DNA from: Pezicula radicicola
Lineage: Eukaryota; Ascomycota; Leotiomycetes; Helotiales; Dermateaceae
NCBI GenBank assembly: GCA_003008705.1
Contig: PDUO01000017.1
Location: 967,451-1,031,450 of the forward strand
DNA length: 64,000 nucleotides
Reading direction: 5' to 3'
The position numbers and the translations under genes are program-made. The notes under the pieces were generated by a model. The model had not been told where the DNA came from, did not search any database, and saw only the letters and a list, made by a program, of their open reading frames with translations. This document shows positions 35,033-45,371 of the stretch, piece by piece. Within the stretch, counting starts at the first letter, position 1; the number at the start of each line of letters is the position of its first letter.

Positions 35033-36864
35033 ATTCGTCAATTGAAATGCTGTGTTGTACAGTAAGTTTTAGTCTAGCAAACTTCTGACAGTCCTTACCA
35101 GAGGTGATCGATCAGTCAGTGGTGGCTGCAAAGGGTTTACCTGTTCTTAGTGCGGGGATTCTTACTCCGAGATCTCTGGAGACACTGACGAGTTCCTGCT
35201 TTGATTCAACTACACACTATCAGAGAATCTTTAAGTTGTACGAACAAAGGTTTCCTGTCCTCAACTAAACTTCATATCAGATCTACGTTAAAACCCAACT
35301 AGCAGACTTTCTGCTTAAACAACTCAGGGAAGATTGATTTCTCCAAAACGCAATATTCTAAGGGGTTCTATGTCTTCTAGGCATTCAAAGATGGAAAGTG
35401 AGTGATAAGTAATAGTATGTATTTCTATGTAGAAGCTAAGATTAAGGTTAGATAAACATATAGCTCTTTCTGTACGACTGATAGTTCTTATACTAGCGTA
35501 CACTTTGTCTCTCCTAGAACTAAACTATAAGGTTGCTGGTATATCTGTTAACTTCCATTTATGTATATTTATGCCACTGTCTAGAGGTGTTAAGAAATTA
35601 CTAAAATATACTTATGTATTTGTTACTACCCGTAGTCCTACTTTCCTTATTAGATAGGGGTTAGCTAGCTAGTAGCCCTCTGTAAGGTAGGGAATTGTCT
35701 ATAGTCGAGCAGACTTCTAATAGAGTTTACCTACAGCCTTCTGTAAGGTGATAGCGTATAGAAAATAGTACATTATAGCTTTCTCCGAAGAGAGCTACCT
35801 TACAGAAAGGTCTTTACTTGTAGCCTTCTGTAAGGTCTTTATATTATTAAGGGGAACATATGTAGTATTGTAATCTTCTAAAAGACCTACCTTACAGAAA
35901 GGCCTTTACTTGTAGCCTTCTGTAAGATTTTTATTTTATTAATAGGAGCATATGTAGTATTGTAATCTATAAGAACTACCTTACAGGTATTCTGTAATAT
36001 AACTATAGCATACAGATAATAACATATAATAGCAAGCGACTAGGAAATTATACCTTTTAAAAGCTGTTAGTTTACAGAGGGGCATCCGCTTAAGGTCTTC
36101 TGTAAGGTAACAATAAGGTATTATAGAAACAGTATTACAATCCAGGGCAGACACCTTAAAGAATTAGGTTGTAGACATAAATGGCTTACCGAAAGACATC
36201 TATGTATAGCCATATAGATGCATAGAGAAAATTATATGATAGGGTATATATTTTTAGGTACAGAAAGAGGGTTAGAACGTAGACTTCTGTAATAGTAAAC
36301 CAAAGAATAAAAGTCAGCTATTTGCTTTCTGTAAAGCAAAAACCATGCATTAAATACGTAAAGAATTAGTAATAGCAGAAGGGAACTTTAAAGGTAGCCT
36401 AAAAATCAATACTTGGAGCTTGAGCTTGATAGATAATAACGGTGTTGAAAAGTGCACTCTAAGAAAGGTACTTCAGCCTAAAATCTTTTGCTATTAGGTG
36501 GTTAAGGTACATGATATAGTGTAATGCTTTTCTAAAAGGGATTCTAAAATAAGAGCGTCTAACAAGCTTTCTTAAAGGTCAAAACTCCTACACAAGTTGA
36601 AAAGACAGAAGATGATAAGAGGCAAAGCAGTTCTGGATGCTACTCCTAGGGTTGCTCCCAGAGCATTAGCAGGAACTTACAGAAGGCTTTCAGCATAGAA
36701 TATGCGTCATATAATCATGTAATTCAGAACCTATCAACTATCATGCTTCCCCGCTTCAGTAAACCTTGAGTATTTTCTACCCACTATGACCATGTAATTC
36801 AAGAAGCTAACGACCATCATCCATCCCATTGTTCAGTAAACCACTAATTTCCATCCCCTTCACA
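35033..36864. other. Degraded AT-rich repeat region
   Basis: No coding frame of note. AT-rich DNA, probably RIP-decayed, with repeated 'cttctgtaagg' and its complement. The tandem array is annotated separately. Promoter of the NADAR gene lies at the left edge. Confidence 0.55.
35795..36000. repeat. Tandem repeat (about 90-bp period) built around an imperfect hairpin
   Basis: Units begin at 35795 and 35886, with a truncated third at 35976. Each opens with 'ctaccttacagaaagg', continues 'ctttacttgtagcc' and then 'ttctgtaagg'. The two outer pieces are complementary, so a unit can fold into a hairpin of about 12 bp. The rest of the unit ('gtagtattgtaatct') is also shared. Isolated half-units occur near 35678, 35743 and 36100. 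Confidence 0.8.
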
Positions 36865-37786
36865 TCATCGTCCAAATACATCCAATGTCCATGGCCCACA
36901 TAGCTTCTGAAAATCATCCCATACTTCAATTGTGCGCTCATCATCTTTTTTGCCTTCTGTACTAGTGTCCTCGTTCCCCAATTCCTGTTGGGCTGGCGGT
37001 GTTGGTGGTGGTGGTGGTGGCGGTGGCGGTGTGTTATGTCTTTCTGCTTGGGGGTTAAACAAGTATTGATGATCTGAAGAGCCAATCTTGTGCTCCTTCA
37101 AGTAGGCTTTCCAAACGGTCGTCTGCAAAGGGCTATCAAACATGATAGCAAACTCCTTATTACACCGGTCAATTTGCTTCTCCGTAGGAGGCGGTACCCC
37201 GGGATTCAGAGCTTCGTATGCAGTTACAATCCTCTTCGCAAACCTCATGCTGTTCGCATCCGTGACCCTAACTTTCCCTTTGGCCCATTGCTCCACAAAC
37301 TCTCTATCCGTCAGTTCCTCTTCCTTGGTCTTCACTTCGGCGTCCCTCTTTCTCTTCCCTTTTACTGAACCCTTTCCTGCCCTCTTTACCCATTCAGACT
37401 TTGGCAACTTCGGTTGTTCCTTATACCAGTCTTTAAGGACATTCCCCCTTTCTGTTCTGATCGTCCGGGATCCACCACCTATATCCTTGAACTTGTCTTG
37501 CCATTCTGGAGCTAAGTCCTTCGTATTCATCTTCATTAAAGCATCTCCGCACTTATTTTTTTCTTGGGCCTTGTCTGACCCGATCTTCATAGTGCCAAAT
37601 TGAAGCTGATAATTGACCGTCCCGTTGTTGCTACTCCTTTCCGATACGTAAAAGTAAACATCTCTTCCGGTCTCCCAATGCTTCCCTAAGAGGCCGTTTT
37701 GACGTCTGTCGACAAATTAGCATATTGCAACAAAGAGGATGTAGGGTTCTGTACACAAAATATGTCTTCTCATCATCATCTGCCAT
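36865..37786 (-). CDS. Unknown 290-aa protein with polyproline tail (2 exons)
   Basis: Exon 1 is 37786-37755 and exon 2 is 37705-36865. The 49-base intron (gtacag donor, gctaat branch, gacag acceptor) restores a start MADDDEKTYFVRQNGLLGKH followed by WETGRDVYFYVSE. There is a basic patch (KRAGKGSVKGKRKRD, about residues 120-135), a charged helical block, then about nine prolines (about 235-245), and a C-terminal DDFQKLCGPWTLDVFGR. No family recognised. It lies on the same strand as the NADAR and SNF2 genes. Its Pro-rich 'PPAQQELGNED' linker recalls the 'PPPQELDSNES' linker of the NADAR protein, which may be coincidence. Confidence 0.65.
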
Positions 37787-38460
37787 CTTGATTGGCTTAG
37801 ATGCTATCTGTATCGCAGGAACTATTTAACGCGGTGCTACGATGGTGAGTCGCTCGCTGCTGGTTTGAGTTCGATGCTGAAGATGGTGGCTTGGGCCGCA
37901 GATAGCAATCAAAAGGGTGTTTCAGTTGTTATTTGTCTTGTGTTGAGCTGATATTGGCCTGCAGAATGGTAGGGTACTGAAAACAATTTTGCTGATGCCA
38001 AGTTGTGCGATAAAGGTGATGTCTTAGTATTCCAAAGAAGCTGTGCGTCAAAGAAGTTGTGCGTAAAAGAAGCTGTGCTCCGAACGGGATTGCTATTGAG
38101 GGACCTGTGTTTCTTAGTGAATGTGTCTTAGTATCACACCAGCTTTGCTCAGAACGGTTGTTGGTATCAAAGTAGCTGTACTAAGTTTCATGCCAATAGC
38201 AAGGTGGATCAACATCGAAGTGTGGCGAAGGTAAAGCTCTAAGCAGAATAAAGCATATGCTGTGGAATAATACTACTGAGATGGAAGAGGGCGTAATTCA
38301 CGGTTGTAGGAAAGCAACCATTTTAGTAATACCTGCAAAGCTTAAGCTTATTTCACATCTCCGCCTTAAGGCTGAGCACTATATTTGTATTTATTTATTT
38401 AGGTTTACTTATAATTACCATGGCTCACTTCCCAGTATTCGCAATGACCACATCTCGAAC
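37787..38460. other. Intergenic region with short degenerate repeats
   Basis: Between the 290-aa gene and the SNF2 gene. Around 38030-38190 phrases such as 'aagaagctgtgc', 'gctccgaacggg'/'gctcagaacggt' and 'cttagtat' recur, suggesting a decayed duplication. No gene seen. Confidence 0.4.
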
Positions 38461-41371
38461 TTATTCTTCTAAGTCATCAAAATCCCCATCATTTTCGAAT
38501 AGAGATGTATCACTGGCTGCAGAATCTGAATCTTCTGAACCTTCTGGATCTTCTGAATCTTCTGAATCTCCATCTAGGCCCAATAACCCACCTAGTTCAA
38601 TTCCGTACGTCTCCTCTTCTTCTTTCGCATCTTTGTCGCCCCTTTTTGATTCTACACGAGCTGTTTCCATCTATGCAAATACAGTAAGTATATAGACCCA
38701 TACCATTCAAGTTCCTCGAGACGCACCTGTGTATAAAACTCTTCGGCTGTCCATGTTTCTCTTATAGAACGAACCACGTTTCTCATCTCAATCTGTATAG
38801 CGTTTTCTTTCTCCTCTAGTCCTTCTATATGAAGATTCAAAAGTCTATTGTTCTTTTTTTCTTTCAATGCTTGGACTTCGAGCAGCCTTAGGTCGATCGA
38901 AGACTTCGCATAGACGATGTAGGCCTTGATAGGTCTAGTCTGACCCATTCTGTATGCTCTGCCAAGGCACTGCTCTTGTACCGTTGGTGTCCACTCCAAG
39001 GTAACAAAAATCACTGTAGATGCTTCTGTAAGATTTAGTCCTTCACCACCAGCTGACGACTGTACTAGCATTACCCTAGAGTCATTGGTCCGGTCTTGAA
39101 ATGCCTTTTCTGTGGCTTCTCGGTCTATCTCCGTACAAGAACCATCGAATCGTAACACTTTGACCCCATTGTCACTTAATGCAGCATCCATAATGTCTAA
39201 TATGGTGACAAATCTTGAGAATACAAGTACTTTCCCACTACACTCTTGCAACCTATGGAGAATGATCTTCAAGACTTCGTTAATCTTTGTAGAACGCCAA
39301 ATCTGATTTGTGGATACCCTGTCACGGAAAGCTTGGCGACGGTTTGTTGTCTGCGCTATATCCTGACCTTTAGGTACTAAGTCCATCTCGGCGTTCGTTA
39401 AGACCTGATCTGTAGGGTCTGAATCGTCTCCTCGAATTGTATAATGAGCAGTTGGAGCTAGAAAATGGGCGCTATGTAAAGCCGCTTTCAGCATAGCTGG
39501 CATAAGGTCTTCTCTCGGAATTCCACCAGGGTTTCGCTTTCTTAATTTAGGACTTTTCGAAACTATATTTCTGAATGTATTGTTCCATTGCTTGCGAGTG
39601 AAGTATTGGCCCTGTTGTTCTGTCAAAGGGGTAAAGAATTCGTGATCATCACGTTCAAAGATCTCGACAGGAGCATCCTGAGGTATAGATCCCTTCTCAC
39701 ACCACTCGAAGAACTTTCGCATACGTCGAAGTGTGGCATAGGAGATATCATCGATCCTCTCTCGAAGGTTTTTATCTCCAGCAGTAACATCAATTTCCCC
39801 ATCGGTATTACTTAGTTGGACTGGCACCATGTGAATAGTAGGTGGGCTAAGTCCTGTGATAGGCTGACCATCGAAAGTTCCAGTCTTCAACCTTCGTATT
39901 AAAACTGCATTTAGAATTAGGTGTAGTGTTCCGCCGCGTATACCATGCAATGCAGGCGTCTCATCGCGTTGGTTTTGGCGATTCCTTTTTACACGAAGAA
40001 AGTATGTTTTAAAGAAGCTTGGCTCAATAAAAGGCCATATACGCAAAAACCTAAAGATAGCTTGTACATCACCATAGTCATTAGCGAACGGTGTTCCAGT
40101 CAATGCCCATCTGAATGTTGCATCAAGGCGAACGGCGGCGGCATGAGTGCTTGTCTTTCTGTTCCGTATTCTGTGGCTTTCGTCGAGAATAAGTCGGCCC
40201 CAAGTGGTAGCAAACAATGGGAAACTCGTGCGGCGATGATGTATCTTGACTAATTTCCGCTTTTTCTTACTATCATGTATTATTCTCTGAGTTGTTCTGT
40301 AGTCCGATCGTCTTGCTCTGAAGTTACTGTAAACTTCAACAAGGTTCTGATATTCTATCAGAAGTCTTGAATAGCTTGTGATCACAATTTCATACTTCTT
40401 AAATTCTTCCTCTGTCATTGGTGAAACCTGGTTGCCTTCAGAAGCGTATATAAGAATCCGAGGAGGTGGTGAGAGAAACTTATGAAATTCTGCCTCCCAA
40501 TTCCGTAAAAGTGCTTTCGGTACAATGACAAGCGTTGGCAACTTTAGCTTTCTCATCTGTGTCAAACATATCGCCTGGAATGTTTTTCCGAGGCCCATGT
40601 CGTCCCCAAGAATTCCTCCTTTATGCCGTGAGGATTCCAAGAACATCATACGTCCTATCCCCTCTCTTTGATGGGGCCGTGGTTGGAAGTCTTGCCCTTG
40701 TGCTGCACGCAACCTTTTCATTAATTCCACTTCCTCTGTTGTGCTTTCTGGATGTAGGTAGTGCTGTGATTTGACTAGGACGTCTGGTTGAAGTGCACCC
40801 TCACGAGCAAGCTCATAAAGCCGCGTCATCTCCTTAGGTGGAGCTGCCGATGTACCCCACGTCTTCTTCCCTGCGGCTTTTCCCCTTCCACGTCTACGAC
40901 CGATAGAGGATCCTCCCTTGTGCTCTTTCTTGCGCCTCTTCTTATCTGGTTCTTCTGCATGGCCTTCTGATTTATTCCCTTCAACCTGTTCCTCCTCGGC
41001 AGACTGAGAGCGTTGCGCATTTGTCGCGCCTGAGTCCTTCGCATTGCCCGCGCCATCTTGATCATCTTGTTCTTCTTCTCTCTTAAGTTCAGGCGCCTTC
41101 AGTGGTGCGTGCCAACCAGAGGGAATCCATTGCCGGTAATTCTGCGCTTCCCCAAGATATTTGCCGTAGTTTTGATAAAGGTGACTGTCGTCATGCTTTG
41201 CGTACAAATCTGGAACTGTGATCGTACCTTGTCGCTGCAGTAGATTGTTTTCTGAAATCAGTCAGCACGTCACCAAAACAGACATCATAGATACCCACCC
41301 ATAGTGCTCAAGTAAGAATCATAAAATGATCCCGTAAGATCCTGCCAATTCGCAATTTTACCTCGCGCCAT
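38461..41371 (-). CDS. SNF2-family DNA-dependent ATPase/helicase (935 aa, 3 exons)
   Basis: Exons are 41371-41299, 41251-38727 and 38670-38461 (2808 bases). It is a chromatin or DNA-repair translocase that uses ATP to move on duplex DNA; expected in the nucleus. The N-terminal 160 residues are acidic, then basic (KKRRKKEHK, RRRGRGK), possibly a nuclear signal. The ATPase core follows: PRPHQREGIGRMM (Q-type motif), GDDMGLGKT with Lys247 (motif I), LVIVPKALLRNWEAE, ILDESH (motif II, DESH form, about 381), and LTGTPFAND (motif III). Helicase lobe 2 has VLVFSRFVTILDIM, RFDGS, AGGEGLNLTEAS and QCLGRAYRMGQ (motifs IV-VI). No RING finger or bromodomain is visible, so it is not a complete Rad5-type protein. 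The tail (last 70 residues) is Ser/Glu/Asp-rich and is joined by the final short intron. Which SNF2 subfamily it belongs to is unclear. Confidence 0.93.
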
Positions 41372-42895
41372 GATTGATGTCTTCAAGCTGCTTGCGATGG
41401 ATTGTTAGAGATTGAATTAGACGTTCAACAAAGCTGATTGTAAGAATCGAGTCGTGATCGAGCGTGCTTCCTGACCTCAGAAACCTATATCCAGTCTCGG
41501 ATATGTTTGGACTTGTTACGTTGCGTTGTGTTTGGAGACAATGGCGCCAGTGAAGGTGAATGGAATTTATGAGAAATGATCTAGAGAATCGGTTTTTGAG
41601 TGAATAGGTTCAACTAAGTCAAATAACAAATAGAAGTGAAACTGATGGTAAGATGGCGGCGGATGATACAACAAAGCTGAGGTTGGCATTTTAAGGGTTG
41701 TATTCGACCAATTAACTAAAACTGGTAAAAATAATTTTGCCAGTCTCCCAAGCAGCTTATAGTATCTCAGGAATTCCAATTGTAACACAGAATTTAACAT
41801 CAATAAGGGACACAAGCACACTGTTCACAATCACAGTGGCAGAGTCGGTAAGAACTATTGAAACCAGTAAGCTCTCATCTAGTACTGCAATTTCAGCTCA
41901 TTATACTTCCAAATCCCAGGCAGAACCAGCAAAACTTAAGAAGATATAAAAGCCAACAACAAGAAATACATCGGTGGCATAAAGATCACAATCAAGCTTT
42001 GTCTCCTTCACAGTCACAATTATTATCTCGCTTAAAAAGTACGTCAGCTGAAATAGGAACAAGAACGTGACTTCGCTTAGACGAACCGAGCGTCACTAAG
42101 ACGGAATATGAGAACGAGCCATTACTTTCTCTATTAGAGAACAATAGAAAACTGTTGATGATCAAGTGTATGGTTAGGCTGGAGAAGGTGGATATTGAGG
42201 TTTAGGATGTTGCGCAGGACAGAGAAAGAGATGAAGACAATGGTTTCTGCGAAGACTTGGAAAGGCTTCGAGATGTCAGGGTCGTATTAGTTTCTATCAG
42301 TTACAAGTTCAAAGGTTAAAGGCATAAAATTTTTAACATAAGAGTATCTAAGTTTGTGGAACTGAGTTGTTAAAATTCTAGGTAACTTACTTTTTTTTAA
42401 GCAACTAACTTGTTCTAAGCGACTAACTTATTCTGGGCGGCTAAGTTTTGTTTTGAGTGACCAACTTGTTATGAGTTACCACAATAATTTGAGTGCCCTA
42501 GGTTCAGAGGATTGAGCTTAAATTGTAAGTGACTGAGCCAGTTTGAGTCGCTGAGATAACTTGCGATTTTGTGTTGATAAAGTATCTCTGAGATTGCTAA
42601 AGTACTTTAATTTTGTTTTTATTTCCCAAAGATTATCAATCAAAGAGAGAAGTGATTTTAGAATACTCTCATGTTGCCAAGTATAATAGTATACTTCACA
42701 TTTATCCACTCTTAAGCATATTATACACCACACAATACCAACCTCGCTTATTTATTCACCATTTTCGGTCTTCCCCTCTTCAATTCAATTTTTCCTTCAA
42801 CATCGCCCACTTCCAACACCTTGACCCACAACCACAAATATCGCAACACGTATCCACCGACACATCAACTATTCTTCAACAGTATCAAAAGCAAG
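41372..42895. other. Gene-poor stretch with a minisatellite
   Basis: Only short, unconvincing frames. The one structured element is the 18-bp repeat at 42399-42510, annotated separately. Confidence 0.45.
42399..42510. repeat. Degenerate 18-bp minisatellite
   Basis: About six copies of an 18-bp unit related to 'aagcgactaacttgttct' follow one another (variants 'gggcggctaagtttt', 'gagtgaccaacttgtt', 'gagttaccacaataatt', 'gagtgccctaggttcag'). Divergence rises toward the right end. Confidence 0.7.
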
Positions 42896-43129
42896 ATGGC
42901 GAGAAAGGGCCGTTCACTGACTTCGCCTACAGATCAATGCGATATGGTCAGAACGCTGCTCTTAAGCGAGAGATTGCATAGATTGCTGAAAAGAGAACGC
43001 AACGACTTAATTTCCCGCACAAACAATCCAACCATTTACCAAAAGGCAGCAGCAGCAGCAAATCACATGAGTGGTGAGGTCAACTTTGGATTGAAGCGTT
43101 TCGAAGATGTAAATAGCAACCTCGAATGA
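42896..43129 (+). CDS. Possible small basic protein (77 aa)
   Basis: An ATG at 42896 opens MARKGRSLTSPTDQCDMV, continues with a charged helix (LLLSERLHRLLKRERNDLI) and a short poly-Ala, and ends SNLE. A pyrimidine-rich leader at about 42750-42850 ahead of it resembles a fungal 5' UTR. No family recognised. The frame could be chance. Confidence 0.35.
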   Translation: MARKGRSLTSPTDQCDMVRTLLLSERLHRLLKRERNDLISRTNNPTIYQKAAAAANHMSGEVNFGLKRFEDVNSNLE

Positions 43130-43914
43130 GTGTATTGCAACGGTGGTGGAAGTATGTGACATGGAGGGTCTCGGGACATTTGTTACAAGCAAGCGACCAT
43201 CTTCGCCCACTGAGGTAGCCATGGGGATTGAGATAGGTATGTATTGGCAGGAGAGAAGGATTATACATAATATCAAAATATACAAAATCACTTCGGAACA
43301 GCAGTTCATACTTTGAAGCACCATATTACTTTCAGTGATTCATGGCTTCTTGCTTAACGACGGAAATACCACTCTTGCGCAAGTTTTCGAGAAAGCTAGT
43401 TTTTGCAATTGGTGCGAATTCCTTGACATGTCTTAAGGACGTATTACTGCAGCAGAATTAGTTATTTCAGTTCTGTTCTACTTCAGCTGAACATTCAGCT
43501 TTTATGTATAAAATTTTGATCCCGAAGGCTGTACTTTTGAGAATTGGCGTCGTTAGGAATGAACTCACCTCAGATGCCTTTTCCACTTCAACAATTTTAT
43601 AAATGGGTAACACTACCTCAGAATTAGTTTTACCCTATCCTCATTAGTCCTATCCCTACCTACGGGCATGAATCTGCCACCCAAGAGCTTCAAACAGAGA
43701 GTAACTCTCATAATGTGCTATGGAGGCAGTATTAAGATGCTGTAATCCAATGCAACCGAAAAATTGGCACCGGCGAATTCTATAAGAAGACCAGGAAAAC
43801 CATAGATAAGTATTACTTTTAACTGGTTATAGTAGAGTGGGCCTATTTTGCTATTTCGGACGAGGAGACCAGATATTGGATACCCACATGACTGAGCGGA
43901 CGATTACTTCGAAC
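43130..43914. other. Intergenic, no gene seen
   Basis: Several stop codons in every frame. No repeat or RNA gene recognised. Confidence 0.45.
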
Positions 43915-44440
43915 TGTTGCACCGCGCTCGTCAATATACGAATTGGCCAATTCGTCGTCAATTTGGTCAATTCGGGGCAGGAATGCGAATTCGTTACATG
44001 TTAACCAATCCGGTGGCATGACAACTACCCTATATTCGAGCCCATATTTAAGTCCATATTCATACCTATATCAAGGCTATACTTGAATTACTTTCAGAGT
44101 TAGTTTAGAGTTAGTTTCAAGCCCAATAATCAGTTCAGAGGCCATTTTAGAGTTCAAAACAATACTCCAAAGATCTAGAGTATATAACAAGTAGTTGTCT
44201 CTCCGTTTTCAATCATATATCAAACACCTCACGCAATCCCACATGGAGAAAGAAAGCAAATGCTTCTACAAATCAAGAAGAAGAAGAAGAAGAAGAAGAT
44301 GATGATGATGATGATGAGGTAATTAAATAGCTTAGTTTATATACTCATATATTTCCACTGTGTTTTAGCGAGTTGGCCAATTCAACATCTAATTGACTAA
44401 TATAACGTCGAATTCGTATATTGGCGAATGTGGTGCAACA
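43915..44440. mobile_element. Solo-LTR- or MITE-like element with long terminal inverted repeats (526 bp)
   Basis: The left end begins 'tgttgcaccgcgctcgtc' and the right end finishes '...gtggtgcaaca'. The outer 35-40 bases of the two ends are imperfect inverted complements sharing 'gaattcgtatattg-cga-c--ggtgcaaca'. The element starts TG and ends CA, and contains a TATA-like 'gagtatataacaag' near 44178. That fits a solo LTR; the long inverted ends also fit a MITE. No clean target-site duplication is seen (left flank cgaac, right flank aaacc). Confidence 0.55.
44275..44318. repeat. (AAG)n(ATG)n microsatellite
   Basis: About eight AAG triplets pass directly into about six ATG/GAT triplets, inside the 526-bp element. 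Confidence 0.95.
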
Positions 44441-44744
44441 AAACCCAAACTTAACCAATCTGGTGAACAAAGGTGCCTGATACTCACAGTTATGCGAGGT
44501 AACACCGCAGTAGCGCAAACTTGAACCTGCAGCTTATATCTGAGACTTCTTCTCTTGTTTCCAAAAGCTACATTTCTGCTTATCACGAAGGTGCAATCTC
44601 TGGAGTACTAACACTACTCGAAAGCATGTCAACCGCCGAAGTCCATATCAAAACGCAGTAGAGAATCATGACGAGTCTGAGACTACTCAACCACAGGAGC
44701 TGGACTGGCCATACGTCGAATCACAGCTGGATTCGGATGTCGTC

Positions 44745-45371
44745 GTGATGCGAGATACATCGCCATGCAATGAGGTAGCAGCAAATCATGAAGCTGCGAA
44801 TCTCGAGATACGGACGGCAGAATCCTTCAGTGCAGAAATTCCGGGCGGGCTGCTGCTAGACAGCTCTAAATCGATGGAAAGCCAATCAGAGGACGAGGTA
44901 TATGAGACCAGTTCAGAATTGGACGCTTCGACGAGTGAAGGCATTTTGTGGTGGCCTCCTGAAATCGGTATCGATGTACACGGATTGAGAAAGGCAGCAC
45001 AGATTGAGGGTGATAGCTGGTTCCCAAAGACGACGCAGTACAGTCTTAATCCTCAGCTCTGCAAGTTTTGTCGTGTGTTCCTTGACACATGGTCCAAGGT
45101 CGCGGAAACGATTTTCGACGAGGAGAATGGAATCTAGAGTTTGGATACTCCCTTTCATCATACTATTAGTCAACTTGAAATACCAGCCCCTCGAGATTGT
45201 CACTTGGGTGTGCATTTTCTAAGCATGTTCCACAAGTATCGAAGGATAATGGAGCCTTTAGAACGCAAAGATTGTAGTCATGTGGTCAGACCAAGAGGGC
45301 GTCTCTGCTTGTGGCAGATAAAGATACTTGGTATCTTAGCCTCGACCTTGGTGACGGAAACGACGCAGTAG
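44745..45371 (+). pseudogene. Decayed fragment resembling the N-terminal part of a HET-type (heterokaryon incompatibility) protein
   Basis: A 130-codon frame (44745-45137) is followed, in the same frame, by an in-frame TAG and about 78 further codons to 45371. The peptide around the break, with QLCKFCRVFLDTW before it and a TPFHHTISQLE and GVHFLSMFHK stretch after it, resembles the Cys-containing region that precedes many fungal HET domains. The HET domain itself is not visible downstream. The frame extends upstream of 44745 without an obvious start. Read as a pseudogene; the family match is by eye and uncertain. Confidence 0.45.
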
